A stretch of DNA of 64,000 nt, taken from Amborella trichopoda (lineage: Eukaryota > Streptophyta > Magnoliopsida > Amborellales > Amborellaceae). The stretch is from the NCBI RefSeq assembly GCF_000471905.2, contig NW_006499781.1, positions 623,960 through 687,959 on the forward strand. The letters are read 5' to 3'. The position numbers and the translations under genes were made by a program. The notes below the pieces were generated by a model. It saw only the letters and a program-made list of their open reading frames with translations. It was not told the origin of the DNA and made no database searches. Below are positions 58,901 through 63,634 of this stretch, one piece after another (positions within the stretch are counted from its first letter, which is position 1; each line of letters opens with the position of its first letter).

Positions 58901-60969
58901 ATAAGATAACTAGCAAAGTCTAATAAATTTACTAAAATAAGGAACAAAATATTATTAGAAAGCTATTTGCTCCATCAAGCACAAACTAGGGCCAGAGGAT
59001 GGCATGTGGCAGAGGATCTGATTAAAGCTGTTCAAAAGACATCCATAACAAATAGACATCCATAACAAATACACGTATAATACAAGTACATTACATAGTA
59101 CTATAGGCCGCTTTTGGGTGCATATAAATTAGCCATCAATTTGCTCAATACAGCACAATGAGTTTTAACAAAAACAAAATTTAGCGCACTGCTCAAGATA
59201 TAATCCACCATCATAGATTGAATATGTTGAAAAATAAGATTCTGAATTTTCAGAGAAAGTTGAGAGTAGAGAACAAGGAAGGGAACTTGTGTGACAACAA
59301 GTAGAATTACTTTACAATAAGAATAGAGGTATAACATCAATTAATTTTGGTGTGGGCACCAAATTTCCAAGGAGTCCCCAAGGAACACATTTTTATTGTG
59401 CATATATACATGATCATGTAAAAAAAATAAAAAATAAACATAGTAGTATTAACTGTCAAGGATTGCTAGAAACTTCAATATAAACATTTGGTTGCAAAAG
59501 AAAAAACATTGTAATTAAATCAGCATAACATCCTACACATATTCAGCAGCAGACACGACGATGGTGGGCATGGGCAAGATTTCAAGAAGATCAAAGTATA
59601 GAATAGATAAATTATCTCTTCAAGAACAGTAAAAACGAGTTCCCATTGCGAACGATAATACTGCCATTAGAGGCTGTCAAATAATGCTGCTGTCATAAGA
59701 ACCTCCTAAGGGGAACAGTGGGAGGTGTAGAAAGATCAACTCCCCCAGAATAAAAAAAGTAAGAAGACGATACAGCCCCATTTTAGTTTGAAAATGACAG
59801 CTTAATGTAATTCCTTCTCAAGAAAGCTAAATCCACAAGTCCTAAACTTCTGAGAATTGTCTCCAAAACGACGGGAGCACTTAAAAAATTTACACAACCA
59901 ATTCTCAAACATAATCAAATGTCATCCAAAATTATGTTTACTCAACAACCGAAGTTCAATTTTAATTTTAATGAAACATTTGATGTGGAAAATGGAACAA
60001 CATTTCTGAAGGGAGAAAAGGGAACAACAGAAAATACGTTTAGGTAAAGACAAACATAATTTGCATAATTCCCATACTGTTAGGAAACTCAATCAAATAT
60101 ATACATAAAGGGTGTGGTGTGCATAAGGTTGCAACCTTAAACAATCAAAGTAAGGTTCGCCTCCAATTTTTATCATAAGATGTAATTTTTGATAAAAATT
60201 CTAGGATGGCCTGAGAATTTATTTTCATTTCTAATTATAAAATTTTAAACTCCCAAAATGATTCAAATCAAGTAGATCTATAAATACATGAAAATCTTGA
60301 AATGGATGGTCAAGATATTGTCTTTCAAGATGCACTATTTTTGGGACTCGAAATCTTTTTTTTTAATATCCACACGTCTCGACGTCCAGATAATCAATTA
60401 GAGAGTTTTCCAATATCAAAGCAACCTTTTTCGTTGGATTTTTGAGGTGCACCTTAGTCCTCTAGTTTAAGGTTGCAACCTTACATAATCTTTTTCCATA
60501 CATAAAAGAGTTTGGTAAAATACGATATAACTAAGGTAAACATCCTGCAAAGTTAAAAATTTTGACTTAAAACTTATCACATGTTTTGTAACAAAAATGC
60601 CACTAATATAACAAATAAAGTGCTTGAAGAATCACGACAGTGTTCTGTCTGTAATTTATCATATCACACAACAGGGGTATTGCTTGAGCGCATATAAAAT
60701 AAAATTAGATGGACCATGCAAAACAAAGTGAAAGTTATGATGACAGAGGAAAATGTACTTGATGTTGTGAGTGTTGACTTTTTGACATTGGCAGAGGGTG
60801 ATTCCGAGTGCGAATCTCCATCCTTTTGTTGCCAGTAGCAAACCGTAAAATTGCATTGTTCATTAAGTTGATATATGTTGGGGCTGCATGCTGGCAAGAA
60901 CAATTGTGAAGTACCGTGTATCCCATGTCTCCATAGTCATTAAGGTCATCCATTAAAATTGCACCATAC
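10903..60969 (-). CDS. ABCA1: ABC transporter A family member, ABCA1/AOH1 type, 3' half (18 exons)
   Basis: Full-size ABC transporter (about 1,880 residues in Arabidopsis) with two membrane domains and two ATPase domains; subfamily A members are generally membrane lipid transporters. Exons, 5' to 3': 60759-60969, 57008-57091, 45891-45932, 45688-45784, 45337-45464, 45126-45230, 30473-30619, 26449-26721, 26206-26341, 23667-23746, 23462-23569, 23191-23341, 15602-15738, 15422-15496, 15054-15351, 13862-13995, 11084-11142 and 10903-10987. They total 2,350 nt and join in frame to give ~782 residues ending in TAG. The second ATPase domain is complete: Walker [11 protein letters not shown]-loop YCPQFD, signature [10 protein letters not shown], Walker [12 protein letters not shown]-loop LTTHSM. 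No stop or frameshift interrupts it, so the gene is probably functional. The first half lies beyond the right edge. Introns reach 14.5 kb and carry most of the mobile DNA in the window. Confidence 0.95.
11084..11142 (-). CDS. ABCA1: ABCA1 exon q: [20 protein letters not shown]
   Basis: 59 nt (tttcag|CTTCCA ... AACAG|gtgtgc). It encodes the conserved [12 protein letters not shown] block near the C-terminus. Confidence 0.92.
11290..11339. repeat. CT/GA inverted repeat
   Basis: A (CT)n-catat arm is followed after a short loop by its complement atatg-(AG)n, giving a potential hairpin of about 17-bp arms. Confidence 0.75.
12282..12360. repeat. 41-bp tandem duplication, two copies
   Basis: ttcttcagaaattcattctt followed by cgttcttctctag-like sequence occurs at 12282 and again at 12323 with one or two changes. 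Confidence 0.85.
13165..13181 (+). repeat. Run of 17 G residues
   Basis: Uninterrupted G17 after acc. It heads a purine-rich tract of several hundred bases on the plus strand. Such runs are length-unstable and hard to sequence. Confidence 0.9.
13862..13995 (-). CDS. ABCA1: ABCA1 exon p: EWWLADEKF segment, followed by a GC donor
   Basis: 134 nt (tttaag|GTGGTA ... TATCAG|gcaagt). It encodes [39 protein letters not shown]. The downstream intron starts GC rather than GT, in the strong AG|GCAAGT context of genuine GC-AG introns. Confidence 0.92.
13996..15053 (-). other. ABCA1 intron (1.06 kb)
   Basis: AT-rich, with no recognisable coding or mobile sequence. Confidence 0.7.
15054..15351 (-). CDS. 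ABCA1: ABCA1 exon o: C-terminal regulatory region
   Basis: 298 nt (ttgcag|GTGAAG ... GATG|gtatgg). It encodes [51 protein letters not shown] and [11 protein letters not shown], a tail typical of plant ABCA1 and less conserved than the ATPase core. Confidence 0.92.
15422..15496 (-). CDS. ABCA1: ABCA1 exon n: [20 protein letters not shown]
   Basis: 75 nt, phase 0 at both ends (ttaaag|GTTGGA ... CTAGAG|gtagat). It encodes the last conserved strand and helix of the ATPase domain, ending YLELE. Confidence 0.94.
15602..15738 (-). CDS. ABCA1: ABCA1 exon m: D-loop and H-loop
   Basis: 137 nt (aaacag|GTATGG ... ATAATG|gtgcat). It encodes [20 protein letters not shown] and [20 protein letters not shown]; the H-loop histidine is present. 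It rejoins exon l in frame across the virus-bearing intron. Confidence 0.95.
15739..16545 (-). other. ABCA1 intron, part between exon m and the pararetrovirus
   Basis: Non-coding. It includes the 26-bp tandem duplication at 16185-16236, a GA-rich tract near 16310-16370 and a (CA) run at 16514-16534 that adjoins the viral sequence. Confidence 0.6.
16185..16236. repeat. 26-bp exact tandem duplication
   Basis: tctgatataagtcatattct-agacta occurs twice head to tail, at 16185 and 16211, without mismatch. Confidence 0.92.
16546..18173 (-). pseudogene. Pararetroviral reverse transcriptase and RNase H, broken
   Basis: Segment 17820-18173 holds the first RT motifs ([26 protein letters not shown]). 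Segment 16546-17835 holds [13 protein letters not shown], the catalytic YIDDILLFS and an RNase H start ([12 protein letters not shown]). A one-base frame change and an in-frame stop, both near 17830-17860, separate them. The 3' part beyond about 16900 is less recognisable. Confidence 0.85.
18215..18700 (-). pseudogene. Pararetroviral aspartic protease region, decayed
   Basis: Lies between the zinc knuckle and RT, where the protease belongs. The reading frame ([20 protein letters not shown] then [15 protein letters not shown]) resembles the second half of a retroviral-type protease (the ..LLGxDxL.. motif). The catalytic DSG-like triad is not clear, so this rests partly on position. Confidence 0.6.
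18893..20231 (-). pseudogene. Pararetroviral capsid region with CCHC zinc knuckle, frameshifted
   Basis: Frame 19092-20231 begins with a Ser/Thr/Pro-rich stretch, passes an acidic region ([20 protein letters not shown]) and enters a conserved capsid core with [20 protein letters not shown] and [10 protein letters not shown]. After a frame change near 19030-19090 the CX2CX4HX4C knuckle follows at about 18968-19010, with a lysine run after it. A basic region, CCHC box and acidic end are typical of Caulimoviridae capsids. Confidence 0.8.
20060..21535 (-). pseudogene. Pararetroviral region upstream of capsid (conserved segment and coiled coil)
   Basis: Segment 21004-21535 includes [14 protein letters not shown] and a Cys cluster (CDCSTC) followed by a lysine run. 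Segment 20240-21007 has a long heptad-like stretch (about residues 85-175) and then Gln/Tyr and Pro-rich sequence. A frame change near 20240 joins it to the capsid frame. Sequence upstream of 21535 is missing, so the movement-protein domain is absent or unrecognisable. Confidence 0.65.
21536..23190 (-). other. ABCA1 intron, part between the pararetrovirus and exon l
   Basis: No coding or mobile sequence recognised, apart from a 46-bp two-copy duplication at 21717-21808. Confidence 0.6.
21717..21808. repeat. 46-bp tandem duplication, two copies
   Basis: tgctgctacgattctagaca...aatgtgta at 21721 recurs at 21767 with two substitutions. Confidence 0.88.
23191..23341 (-). CDS. ABCA1: ABCA1 exon l: signature and Walker B
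   Basis: 151 nt (cctcag|GTTGTT ... ACAG|gtattt). It encodes [20 protein letters not shown] and [13 protein letters not shown], so the signature and the Walker B aspartate and glutamate are intact. The following intron (7.45 kb) carries the pararetrovirus. Confidence 0.96.
23462..23569 (-). CDS. ABCA1: ABCA1 exon k: Q-loop
   Basis: 108 nt, phase 0 at both ends. It encodes [20 protein letters not shown] and [16 protein letters not shown]; the Q-loop glutamine is present. Confidence 0.95.
23667..23746 (-). CDS. ABCA1: ABCA1 exon j: [14 protein letters not shown] segment
   Basis: 80 nt (gtgcag|GAGAAG ... CGACAT|gtatga). It encodes [20 protein letters not shown] and KAARRH, between Walker A and the Q-loop. 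It completes the glycine codon begun in exon i. Confidence 0.93.
23850..25880 (+). mobile_element. Gypsy LTR retrotransposon, internally deleted
   Basis: In an ABCA1 intron, opposite in strand to the gene. The plus strand has a gag N-terminal piece ([29 protein letters not shown]) at 24113-24240. An acidic gag-to-protease linker follows (24431-24600; [15 protein letters not shown]). It then jumps to the end of pol ([15 protein letters not shown], about 24870-24910), and 24911-25880 looks like an LTR ending in CA. The capsid core, protease active site, RT, RNase H and integrase are missing. The last 490 bp match 52756-53254. Confidence 0.7.
25391..25880 (+). repeat. Dispersed repeat copy 1 (probable Gypsy LTR 3' part)
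   Basis: Runs from tcagccctag to ccactcctttca. It shares long colinear blocks with 52756-53254, for example ttcccatagggtttctataa, tgagctctttaaaactcta and ttgaatttaatacctt. Both copies end in CA after ccac(t/g)cctttca. Confidence 0.85.
26206..26341 (-). CDS. ABCA1: ABCA1 exon i: Walker A of second ATPase domain
   Basis: 136 nt (tttcag|GTGTAT ... TCTG|gttagc). It encodes [25 protein letters not shown] and [15 protein letters not shown] with the Walker A lysine intact. Confidence 0.95.
26449..26721 (-). CDS. ABCA1: ABCA1 exon h: last helix and linker to second ATPase domain
   Basis: 273 nt, phase 0 at both ends (caacag|AGCGTC ... CACAAG|gtactt). It starts [14 protein letters not shown], contains the cytosolic linker with [10 protein letters not shown] and an acidic [18 protein letters not shown] segment, and ends IIYLRDLHK, the first strand of the ATPase domain. 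Confidence 0.93.
26722..30472 (-). other. ABCA1 intron (3.75 kb)
   Basis: No conserved gene recognised. A SINE-like end lies at 28245-28335. Open frames of 89-140 codons occur around 27628-28132 and 28371-28793, but they match nothing I know. Confidence 0.6.
28245..28335 (+). mobile_element. SINE-like 3' end with A tail
   Basis: The block (atc)n-agtgcattttcccaactat, then ttaggataaactacc and A17, resembles the 3' end of plant Au-type SINEs, which carry a cccaactatttggg-like word before the tail. The tRNA-related head with A and B boxes was not recognised. Confidence 0.4.
30473..30619 (-). CDS. ABCA1: ABCA1 exon g: [20 protein letters not shown]
   Basis: 147 nt, phase 0 at both ends (ctcccag|AACTTT ... 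CTTGAG|gttcat). It encodes the conserved [12 protein letters not shown] segment, RRQGMK and [16 protein letters not shown], just before the last helix. Confidence 0.94.
31740..32097 (+). mobile_element. Probable 5' LTR of the outer Copia element
   Basis: Non-coding DNA directly before a primer-binding-site-like word and about 430 bp before the gag start. It includes a TTATTT/TATA-rich part and CT-rich leader-like DNA. Its left edge is not defined and I did not find the matching 3' LTR. Confidence 0.4.
32098..32110 (+). promoter_or_regulatory. Degenerate primer binding site (initiator Met tRNA type)
   Basis: cagtattagagc matches tggtatcagagc at about nine of twelve positions and follows a possible LTR end (..ttca). 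It has the expected place before the Copia gag leader. Confidence 0.45.
32530..32900 (+). pseudogene. Copia gag N-terminal fragment
   Basis: ATG at 32530 opens a frame with [20 protein letters not shown], then a TAG at 32659 where the family usually has Gln. The frame goes on FAKMFIGGS and [20 protein letters not shown]. This is the conserved N-terminal gag block of Copia elements. The rest of gag lies 10 kb further right, after the inserted element. Confidence 0.72.
33086..34835 (-). repeat. Direct repeat, left copy (~1.75 kb), probable LTR
   Basis: Colinear with 41192-42945 from attcaagaaagcattgaatg to ttaaatagacacataactt. Shared landmarks include gaaccacttgagagcataac-like text, ctcaggtgagtctcgacact and aatatatcactatata. 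On the minus strand it starts TGTTG and is preceded by the purine-rich word GGCAAAGTGGGAGA (34836-34849), like a polypurine tract. This supports its being the 3' LTR of a minus-strand element. Confidence 0.75.
37190..38300 (+). pseudogene. LINE ORF2 reverse transcriptase domain, broken
   Basis: Pieces in order: [40 protein letters not shown], stop, then [69 protein letters not shown], then in another frame [14 protein letters not shown] (the YADD catalytic box, 38094-38108). The stop at 37576-37578 and the frame change near 37985 inactivate it. Confidence 0.88.
38790..40125 (+). pseudogene. LINE ORF2 zinc-binding and RNase H domains, broken
   Basis: [17 protein letters not shown], then in another frame a [16 protein letters not shown] zinc-binding block near 39270, then [11 protein letters not shown]. 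RNase H follows with [34 protein letters not shown] and, after stops, [20 protein letters not shown] near 40025-40085. Confidence 0.85.
41192..42945 (-). repeat. Direct repeat, right copy (~1.75 kb), probable LTR
   Basis: Partner of 33086-34835 in the same orientation. On the minus strand it starts TGTTGGAGTTATG at about 42943. Sequence right of 42945 resumes Copia gag, so this end marks the edge of the inserted element. Confidence 0.75.
42946..43665 (+). pseudogene. Copia gag C-terminus, zinc knuckle and protease (continuation of 32530 fragment)
   Basis: [14 protein letters not shown] (43000-43040) is the common late-gag motif. [15 protein letters not shown] near 43160-43205 is a zinc knuckle that has lost its first cysteines. 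[14 protein letters not shown] near 43607-43650 is the Copia protease active site. A 118-bp duplication lies between knuckle and protease. This fits as the right part of the Copia copy whose start is at 31.7-32.9 kb. Confidence 0.75.
43336..43571 (+). repeat. 118-bp tandem duplication inside Copia gag
   Basis: ttataccaatcccaaaagg at 43336 starts a 118-bp unit repeated from 43454 with one visible difference (gaaag/ggaag). 118 is not a multiple of three, so the duplication shifts the frame. Confidence 0.95.
43682..43825. repeat. GC-rich fold-back segment
   Basis: cgagtccgggtcggcc near 43699 and gacccggactcggacc near 43795 are imperfect inverted repeats around about 90 bp of GC-rich DNA, in an otherwise AT-rich region just after the Copia protease site. 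It may be a small MITE-like insertion. Confidence 0.5.
44057..44139. repeat. Inverted repeat, 17-bp arms
   Basis: gactcgaccaagtctttt (44057-44074) and aaagacttggtcaagtc (44123-44139) are complementary with one mismatch, around a 48-bp AT-rich loop. A small MITE or a hairpin transcript are both possible; nothing decides. Confidence 0.55.
44140..45125 (-). other. ABCA1 intron, right end of the 14.5-kb intron
   Basis: No feature recognised between the hairpin and exon f. Confidence 0.55.
45126..45230 (-). CDS. ABCA1: ABCA1 exon f: helix [20 protein letters not shown]
   Basis: 105 nt, phase 0 at both ends (ctgcag|AATGTG ... CTCAAG|gtgagt). It encodes a strongly hydrophobic helix followed by [15 protein letters not shown]. 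The next intron is 14.5 kb and holds the nested retroelements. Confidence 0.93.
45337..45464 (-). CDS. ABCA1: ABCA1 exon e: membrane helices [11 protein letters not shown] / [10 protein letters not shown]
   Basis: 128 nt, starts in phase 1, ends phase 0 (GCCCAG|gttagc). It encodes [20 protein letters not shown] and [17 protein letters not shown]. Confidence 0.93.
45688..45784 (-). CDS. ABCA1: ABCA1 exon d: second membrane-domain helix
   Basis: 97 nt (attccag|GTATCT ... TTCG|gtaaat). It encodes [20 protein letters not shown] and [13 protein letters not shown], with conserved Tyr-Trp and Trp-Asp pairs. Confidence 0.93.
45891..45932 (-). CDS. ABCA1: ABCA1 exon c: 42-nt exon [14 protein letters not shown]
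   Basis: Fourteen codons, phase 0 at both ends, encoding the cytoplasmic loop motif shared by ABCA proteins between the first two helices of this membrane domain. An 11.1 kb intron separates it from exon b. Confidence 0.93.
45933..47097 (-). other. ABCA1 intron, part before the Harbinger-like element
   Basis: AT-rich, with no gene or element recognised. Confidence 0.55.
47335..47450. repeat. 67-bp tandem duplication inside the Harbinger-like element
   Basis: agaagctagccaagatatga followed by actgcccaaggca occurs near 47338 and 47405 with few changes. Confidence 0.88.
47840..48180. repeat. GA-rich minisatellite, about five units of 55-70 bp
   Basis: Each unit reads ggggcttttagagagaga, then gagggtcacaggagagagag, then ggctctggttttct. 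Unit length varies with the GA runs. Confidence 0.88.
48400..49140 (-). other. ABCA1 intron, no feature recognised
   Basis: Non-coding AT-rich DNA between the Harbinger-like element and an LTR fragment. Confidence 0.5.
48956..49245 (+). mobile_element. LTR fragment with primer binding site
   Basis: tggtatcagag at 49227-49237 is a near-complete initiator-Met-tRNA primer binding site. The ~270 bp before it could be the LTR. A CT-rich leader-like stretch follows, but no gag frame does, so only the left end of an element remains. Confidence 0.5.
49700..52755. other. ABCA1 intron, probable decayed LTR-element DNA
   Basis: No coding frame is conserved. Composition and the transition into the LTR-like repeat at 52756 suggest retroelement untranslated DNA (for example TATA-like tataaagg near 52259 and leader-like CT tracts near 52480-52560). 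I cannot define borders. Confidence 0.4.
52756..53254 (+). repeat. Dispersed repeat copy 2 (probable Gypsy LTR 3' part)
   Basis: Colinear with 25391-25880 in the same orientation; ends ccacgcctttca. In this copy tggtgtcaa follows directly, which may be a worn primer binding site or the start of the next LTR. Confidence 0.85.
53260..53543 (+). mobile_element. Copia-type solo or 5' LTR with TATA box and primer binding site
   Basis: Starts tgtcaatatatc, a common Copia LTR opening, has TATAAATA at 53374-53381 and ends ..tctca directly before tggtatctagc at 53544, a Copia-type primer binding site. No Copia coding sequence follows before 54.7 kb. Confidence 0.6.
53374..53381 (+). promoter_or_regulatory. 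TATA box of the Copia LTR
   Basis: TATAAATA within the LTR, about 170 bp before its end, followed by cctaacgc and a GA-rich leader. It would serve the element, not the ABCA1 gene. Confidence 0.45.
54690..55990 (-). mobile_element. Gypsy gag-protease fragment
   Basis: Minus strand in order: primer binding site tggtatgagagc (55911-55922); gag start with [18 protein letters not shown] and [13 protein letters not shown] (55766-55890); gag core with [13 protein letters not shown] (~55350); zinc knuckle [15 protein letters not shown] (~54990-55030); acidic linker [12 protein letters not shown]; protease start [20 protein letters not shown] (~54690-54750). RT and integrase are missing and several stops interrupt it. 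Its linker resembles that in the plus-strand Gypsy remnant at 24.4-24.6 kb, so the two may be related families. Confidence 0.78.
55925..56640 (-). other. Probable LTR and leader of the minus-strand Gypsy fragment
   Basis: Lies upstream, in element sense, of the primer binding site. It is non-coding and contains the 58-bp duplication at 56441-56556. The borders are not visible. Confidence 0.4.
56441..56556. repeat. 58-bp tandem duplication, two copies
   Basis: gcttaccaaaaaatgctaac at 56441 starts a unit repeated at 56499 with three substitutions. Confidence 0.9.
57008..57091 (-). CDS. ABCA1: ABCA1 exon b: first helix of second membrane domain
   Basis: 84 nt, phase 0 at both ends (tttatag|GATTTG ... 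GTTAAG|gtacat). It encodes [18 protein letters not shown] and [10 protein letters not shown], a hydrophobic membrane helix and its exit. Confidence 0.93.
57373..58815. mobile_element. Long-TIR DNA element, Pack-MULE-like candidate
   Basis: The left end, ggaaaatatctccacacccc then tatttttaggtttcatttc and acccaaggttt, matches the reverse complement of the right end over ~85 bp. Similarity then resumes in cttctaacccc and CT-rich blocks (cttgcccatta, gcccattacgtctctct). Such long imperfect terminal repeats suggest a Mutator-like or fold-back element. No 8-10 bp target duplication is visible and no transposase is present. The middle (57720-58260) looks like the 5' end of a plant gene. Confidence 0.6.
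58008..58208 (+). pseudogene. Captured gene start? (transit-peptide-like 66-residue frame)
   Basis: A CT-rich leader-like stretch with a caccaccaATGGCC start context opens a 66-codon frame, [20 protein letters not shown] and on, rich in Ser, Leu and Pro and almost free of acidic residues, as in plastid transit peptides. It stops at 58206-58208, and related-looking codons continue after the stop. I do not recognise the parent gene. It could be chance in CT-rich DNA. Confidence 0.35.
58816..60758 (-). other. ABCA1 intron, no gene recognised
   Basis: AT-rich intronic DNA between the long-TIR element and exon a. No conserved frame or clear mobile element was seen. Confidence 0.55.
60759..60969 (-). 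CDS. ABCA1: ABCA1 exon a: end of second large extracytoplasmic loop
   Basis: 211 nt; acceptor ..tttaaag, donor CAA|gtacat. It encodes [20 protein letters not shown], the conserved [16 protein letters not shown] and RNHPLP blocks of plant ABCA1. One nucleotide belongs to a codon begun in an exon outside the window. Confidence 0.93.
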
Positions 60970-61107
60970 CTTTAAAGGAATGAGTTAATTATTGTTCACA
61001 TTAGAAAATGGAAGACTAACTAATGTGACAATAGAAATATCAATTTAGTACATCAATCCAAAATAAAAATATGTTTGACAGCTTAAATGCATCAAACAGT
61101 AAAACCA

Positions 61108-61139
<32 letters not shown>

Positions 61140-61559
61140 TACACAAAAACACACACACACACACCCCAGCAATTCTGGGTTAGGGGCTAAGACATCCAAA
61201 TCACTTGTTTAAGCATTATTACAAACATATTGATCATCAACACGCAATATAACATAATACCAAATATGAAACAGATGTAGATCAAAGAGAGGAAACAAGA
61301 TGCAAAAGACCTATAAGACAGGTAAGACCACTCCTTACACCAAAGAATATACCCAAACCAAGACAGAGCTGTGCACAACACAGTGGTCCAAGATTCCAAT
61401 GGAGGTTACAGATGAAAAACACAGAACAATAAAAATATGTGATGAGCAGCACCGTGAATCCAAACTCGACAATATCACTTATGTCTGAAGCTGAACTATG
61501 CATACAAGAGTCCCATGTAAAAGAACTAATAGCTAGAAAGGGGGTGAATGCAGCATCTC
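60970..61559 (-). other. ABCA1 intron with CT/CA microsatellite
   Basis: I looked here for the exon expected upstream of exon a (the region before YGAIL) and did not find it. A (CT)n-(CA)n microsatellite lies at 61111-61164. Confidence 0.6.
61111..61164 (+). repeat. (CT)n(CA)n microsatellite
   Basis: ctctctctctctctc passes into cacacacacacaca with two interruptions (ataca, aaaa). Confidence 0.93.
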
Positions 61560-61564
61560 TAGTG

Positions 61565-61883
61565 AGAGTTGGAGGCAATTGAGATGCAGCCCAGTGAACC
61601 CATGCAAGTGGTTCACTTGCTAAATACTCTCCCCGTTTCTTGGGAGGTATTTGTATCTTCCCTTGCTGCTAGGGAGACCGCTCCTAGGCTAGACAAGCTC
61701 ATCACTTTGCTCAAAGCCGAGGAGGAGAGGAAGAATGCTCACAATACACCGGCACCTAAAGATGCGGTGCATATGGTAAATACTAAACCTTATTTTAAGC
61801 CTAATAAGGGGAAGGAGAGATTCAATAACAAGAAAAAGGGTGAGGAAAAGAAAAAGGGAGAGAGAACAATAAGATATATTTAA
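61565..61883 (+). pseudogene. Copia gag, middle and C-terminal part
   Basis: Frame EMQPSEPMQVVHLLNTLPVS, then WEVFVSSLAARETAPRLDKL and a lysine-rich stretch (KGKERFNNKKKGEEKKKGE) that normally precedes the zinc knuckle. The N-terminal third of gag is absent. Confidence 0.8.
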
Positions 61884-61901
61884 GGAAAAGAGAAAAAATA
61901 T

Positions 61902-62140
61902 GCAATGTTATATTTGCAAAAAATCGCCAAGAATTGTAGGTTCAATAGGAACTGTGGGGGAAATAAGGAATATGCATGTGTTGTGTTCGAGACCATGCCA
62001 ACCGATCCCAAGGAAATAGGCAATGCTATATTTGCAAAAAGGTTGGGCATATCGCCAAGAATTGTAAGTTCAATAGGAACCCTGGGAGAAATAAGGAATA
62101 TGCTTGTGTTGTGTTTGAGACCATGCTAGCCAACCCCAAG
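61902..62140 (+). repeat. Tandem duplication of the Copia zinc-knuckle segment
   Basis: gcaatgttatatttgcaaaa at 61902 and gcaatgctatatttgcaaaa at 62020 open two copies that both run to ..ccaagg. The second has about ten extra bases (ggttgggcat) that complete the C..C....H....C pattern; the first lacks them. Confidence 0.85.
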
Positions 62141-63180
62141 GGCATATCTTAGTTTATTGACTCGGGAGCTACAACCCATGTTTCAAACACCAAGGATGGT
62201 TTCAGCAACTTTAAACCATGGGGCTGGGCGAGCAACACATCTTTTTGGGGGGAAACCAAAAGATTGAAGTGTTGGGCGCTGGGGACTATATACTTGAAAT
62301 CAAAAATGGGAAGATTATGGTCTTAAAGCAAACACTTTATGCTCCTGATATGAGGAAGGGTTTAGTTTCGGTCCCAAAGATAGATAAGGTCGGTCTGTCA
62401 CCACCTTCTCTACAAATAAGATGATAGTAAAAAACTACAACGAACTAGTTAATCTCAAAGACGGGCTTTATTCTATTGAAATAAAAGAAGAGGTTGTTTA
62501 TGTCTAGTCTCCCACTCATGATGTTGATGCTTTCCTATGGCACATGCAATTAGGGCACATAAGTTACAAACGAATGGAGAGATTAAAACAAGACGGTATT
62601 TTGGAAAAACTACAAAGGCAATTTATCAAAAGTGTATGAGTCATGTGCGCAAGGAAAATTGATAAGGATAAATTCCACCGGGGCACAAAGAGCTTCAAAC
62701 GTTTCAAAAATCATTCATAATTTCATAGTGTTTTGTGCCTCTAACATTTTAGAAATCATGCATAATTTCATAGTGACATATGAAGTTGTATGTAGGTGGA
62801 TTCCAAAAGCCACAAAACGTACTTCATCACTTTTATTGATGACCACTGGACATGTTTACCTTATGCACTCAGAATCCGAAGTCTTAGAATGTTTCAAAGA
62901 ATACAAAGCCAAGGTAGAGAACAAAACAAACCAAAAGATAAAAATCCAAAGAACCAATGGGGGCGGTGAGTATTAACATTTCTTTAGGGACTTCTGCGTG
63001 AAGTATGATATTATGCACCAGTACACCATGCCTTAAAAACTCGAGCAAAATAGAGTTGCTGAGAGACGGAATAGGACCTTGGTAGAAAAAGTGAGAAGTA
63101 TGATGGGGCATGAAAAGATCTCCCTCGACTTTTGGGGAGAAGCAGTATTGACGGCATGATATATCCGAAACCTTCACAAC
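62141..63180 (+). pseudogene. Copia protease, pre-integrase and integrase core, broken
   Basis: Protease motif IDSGATTHVS, then WHMQLGHISYKRMERL. The integrase core is scattered over three frames (TFIDDHWTCLPYAL, then RVAERRNRTLVEKVRSMMGH). The catalytic Asp and Glu positions are partly lost in the frame changes near 62640-62960. Confidence 0.75.
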
Positions 63181-63306
63181 TAAGGTTGCTCCTCTTACTC
63201 CTCATGAGACTTTCACTCCCACTAAGGCTGCTCCTCCTACTCCTCATGAGACTTTCACTCCCACTAAGGCTGCTCCTCTTACTCCTCATGAGACTTTCAG
63301 TACTTG
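63181..63306 (+). repeat. 42-bp tandem triplication inside the Copia integrase
   Basis: Units start at 63181, 63223 and 63265 (taagg(t/c)tgctcctc...). Each encodes about TKAAPPTPHETFTP, 14 residues, and the length keeps the frame. In ordinary Copia integrases this ..TP(Y/F)E.. block occurs once before the LRVWGC motif. Confidence 0.92.
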
Positions 63307-63634
63307 TACTCCGTCCCTTGACCACCTAAGAGTGTGGGGTTGTTCTGCCCATGTCCTAATCCCATACCAAAATAGGACCAAACTTGATCCCAAGGATATC
63401 AATCTTTATTGGCTACCCTGACCATGGTAAGGGGTATCGATTCTACAACCATGAAAATGTAGTCATAGAAAGCCGGGATGCCCACTTCTTTGAGGACGAG
63501 TTCCTTGAAGCAAAAGCGAGTCCTAAGCAAGTCGATCTCTGTGAGATGGCTAGTGACAAGGCTGAGTCTTGAGAACTTGAACCAGAACTTAGGAGAAGTA
63601 AATGCATTAAAAGACCACCTGAGTTCTTCACCTA

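Noticed and set aside
61282-61578. Upstream ABCA1 exon on the minus strand
   Set aside because: A 98-codon frame has hydrophobic stretches, but it does not match the expected sequence before YGAIL and lacks proper splice borders.
63011-63329. Serine/leucine-repeat proteins on either strand
   Set aside because: These are shadow frames of the 42-bp triplication in the Copia integrase.
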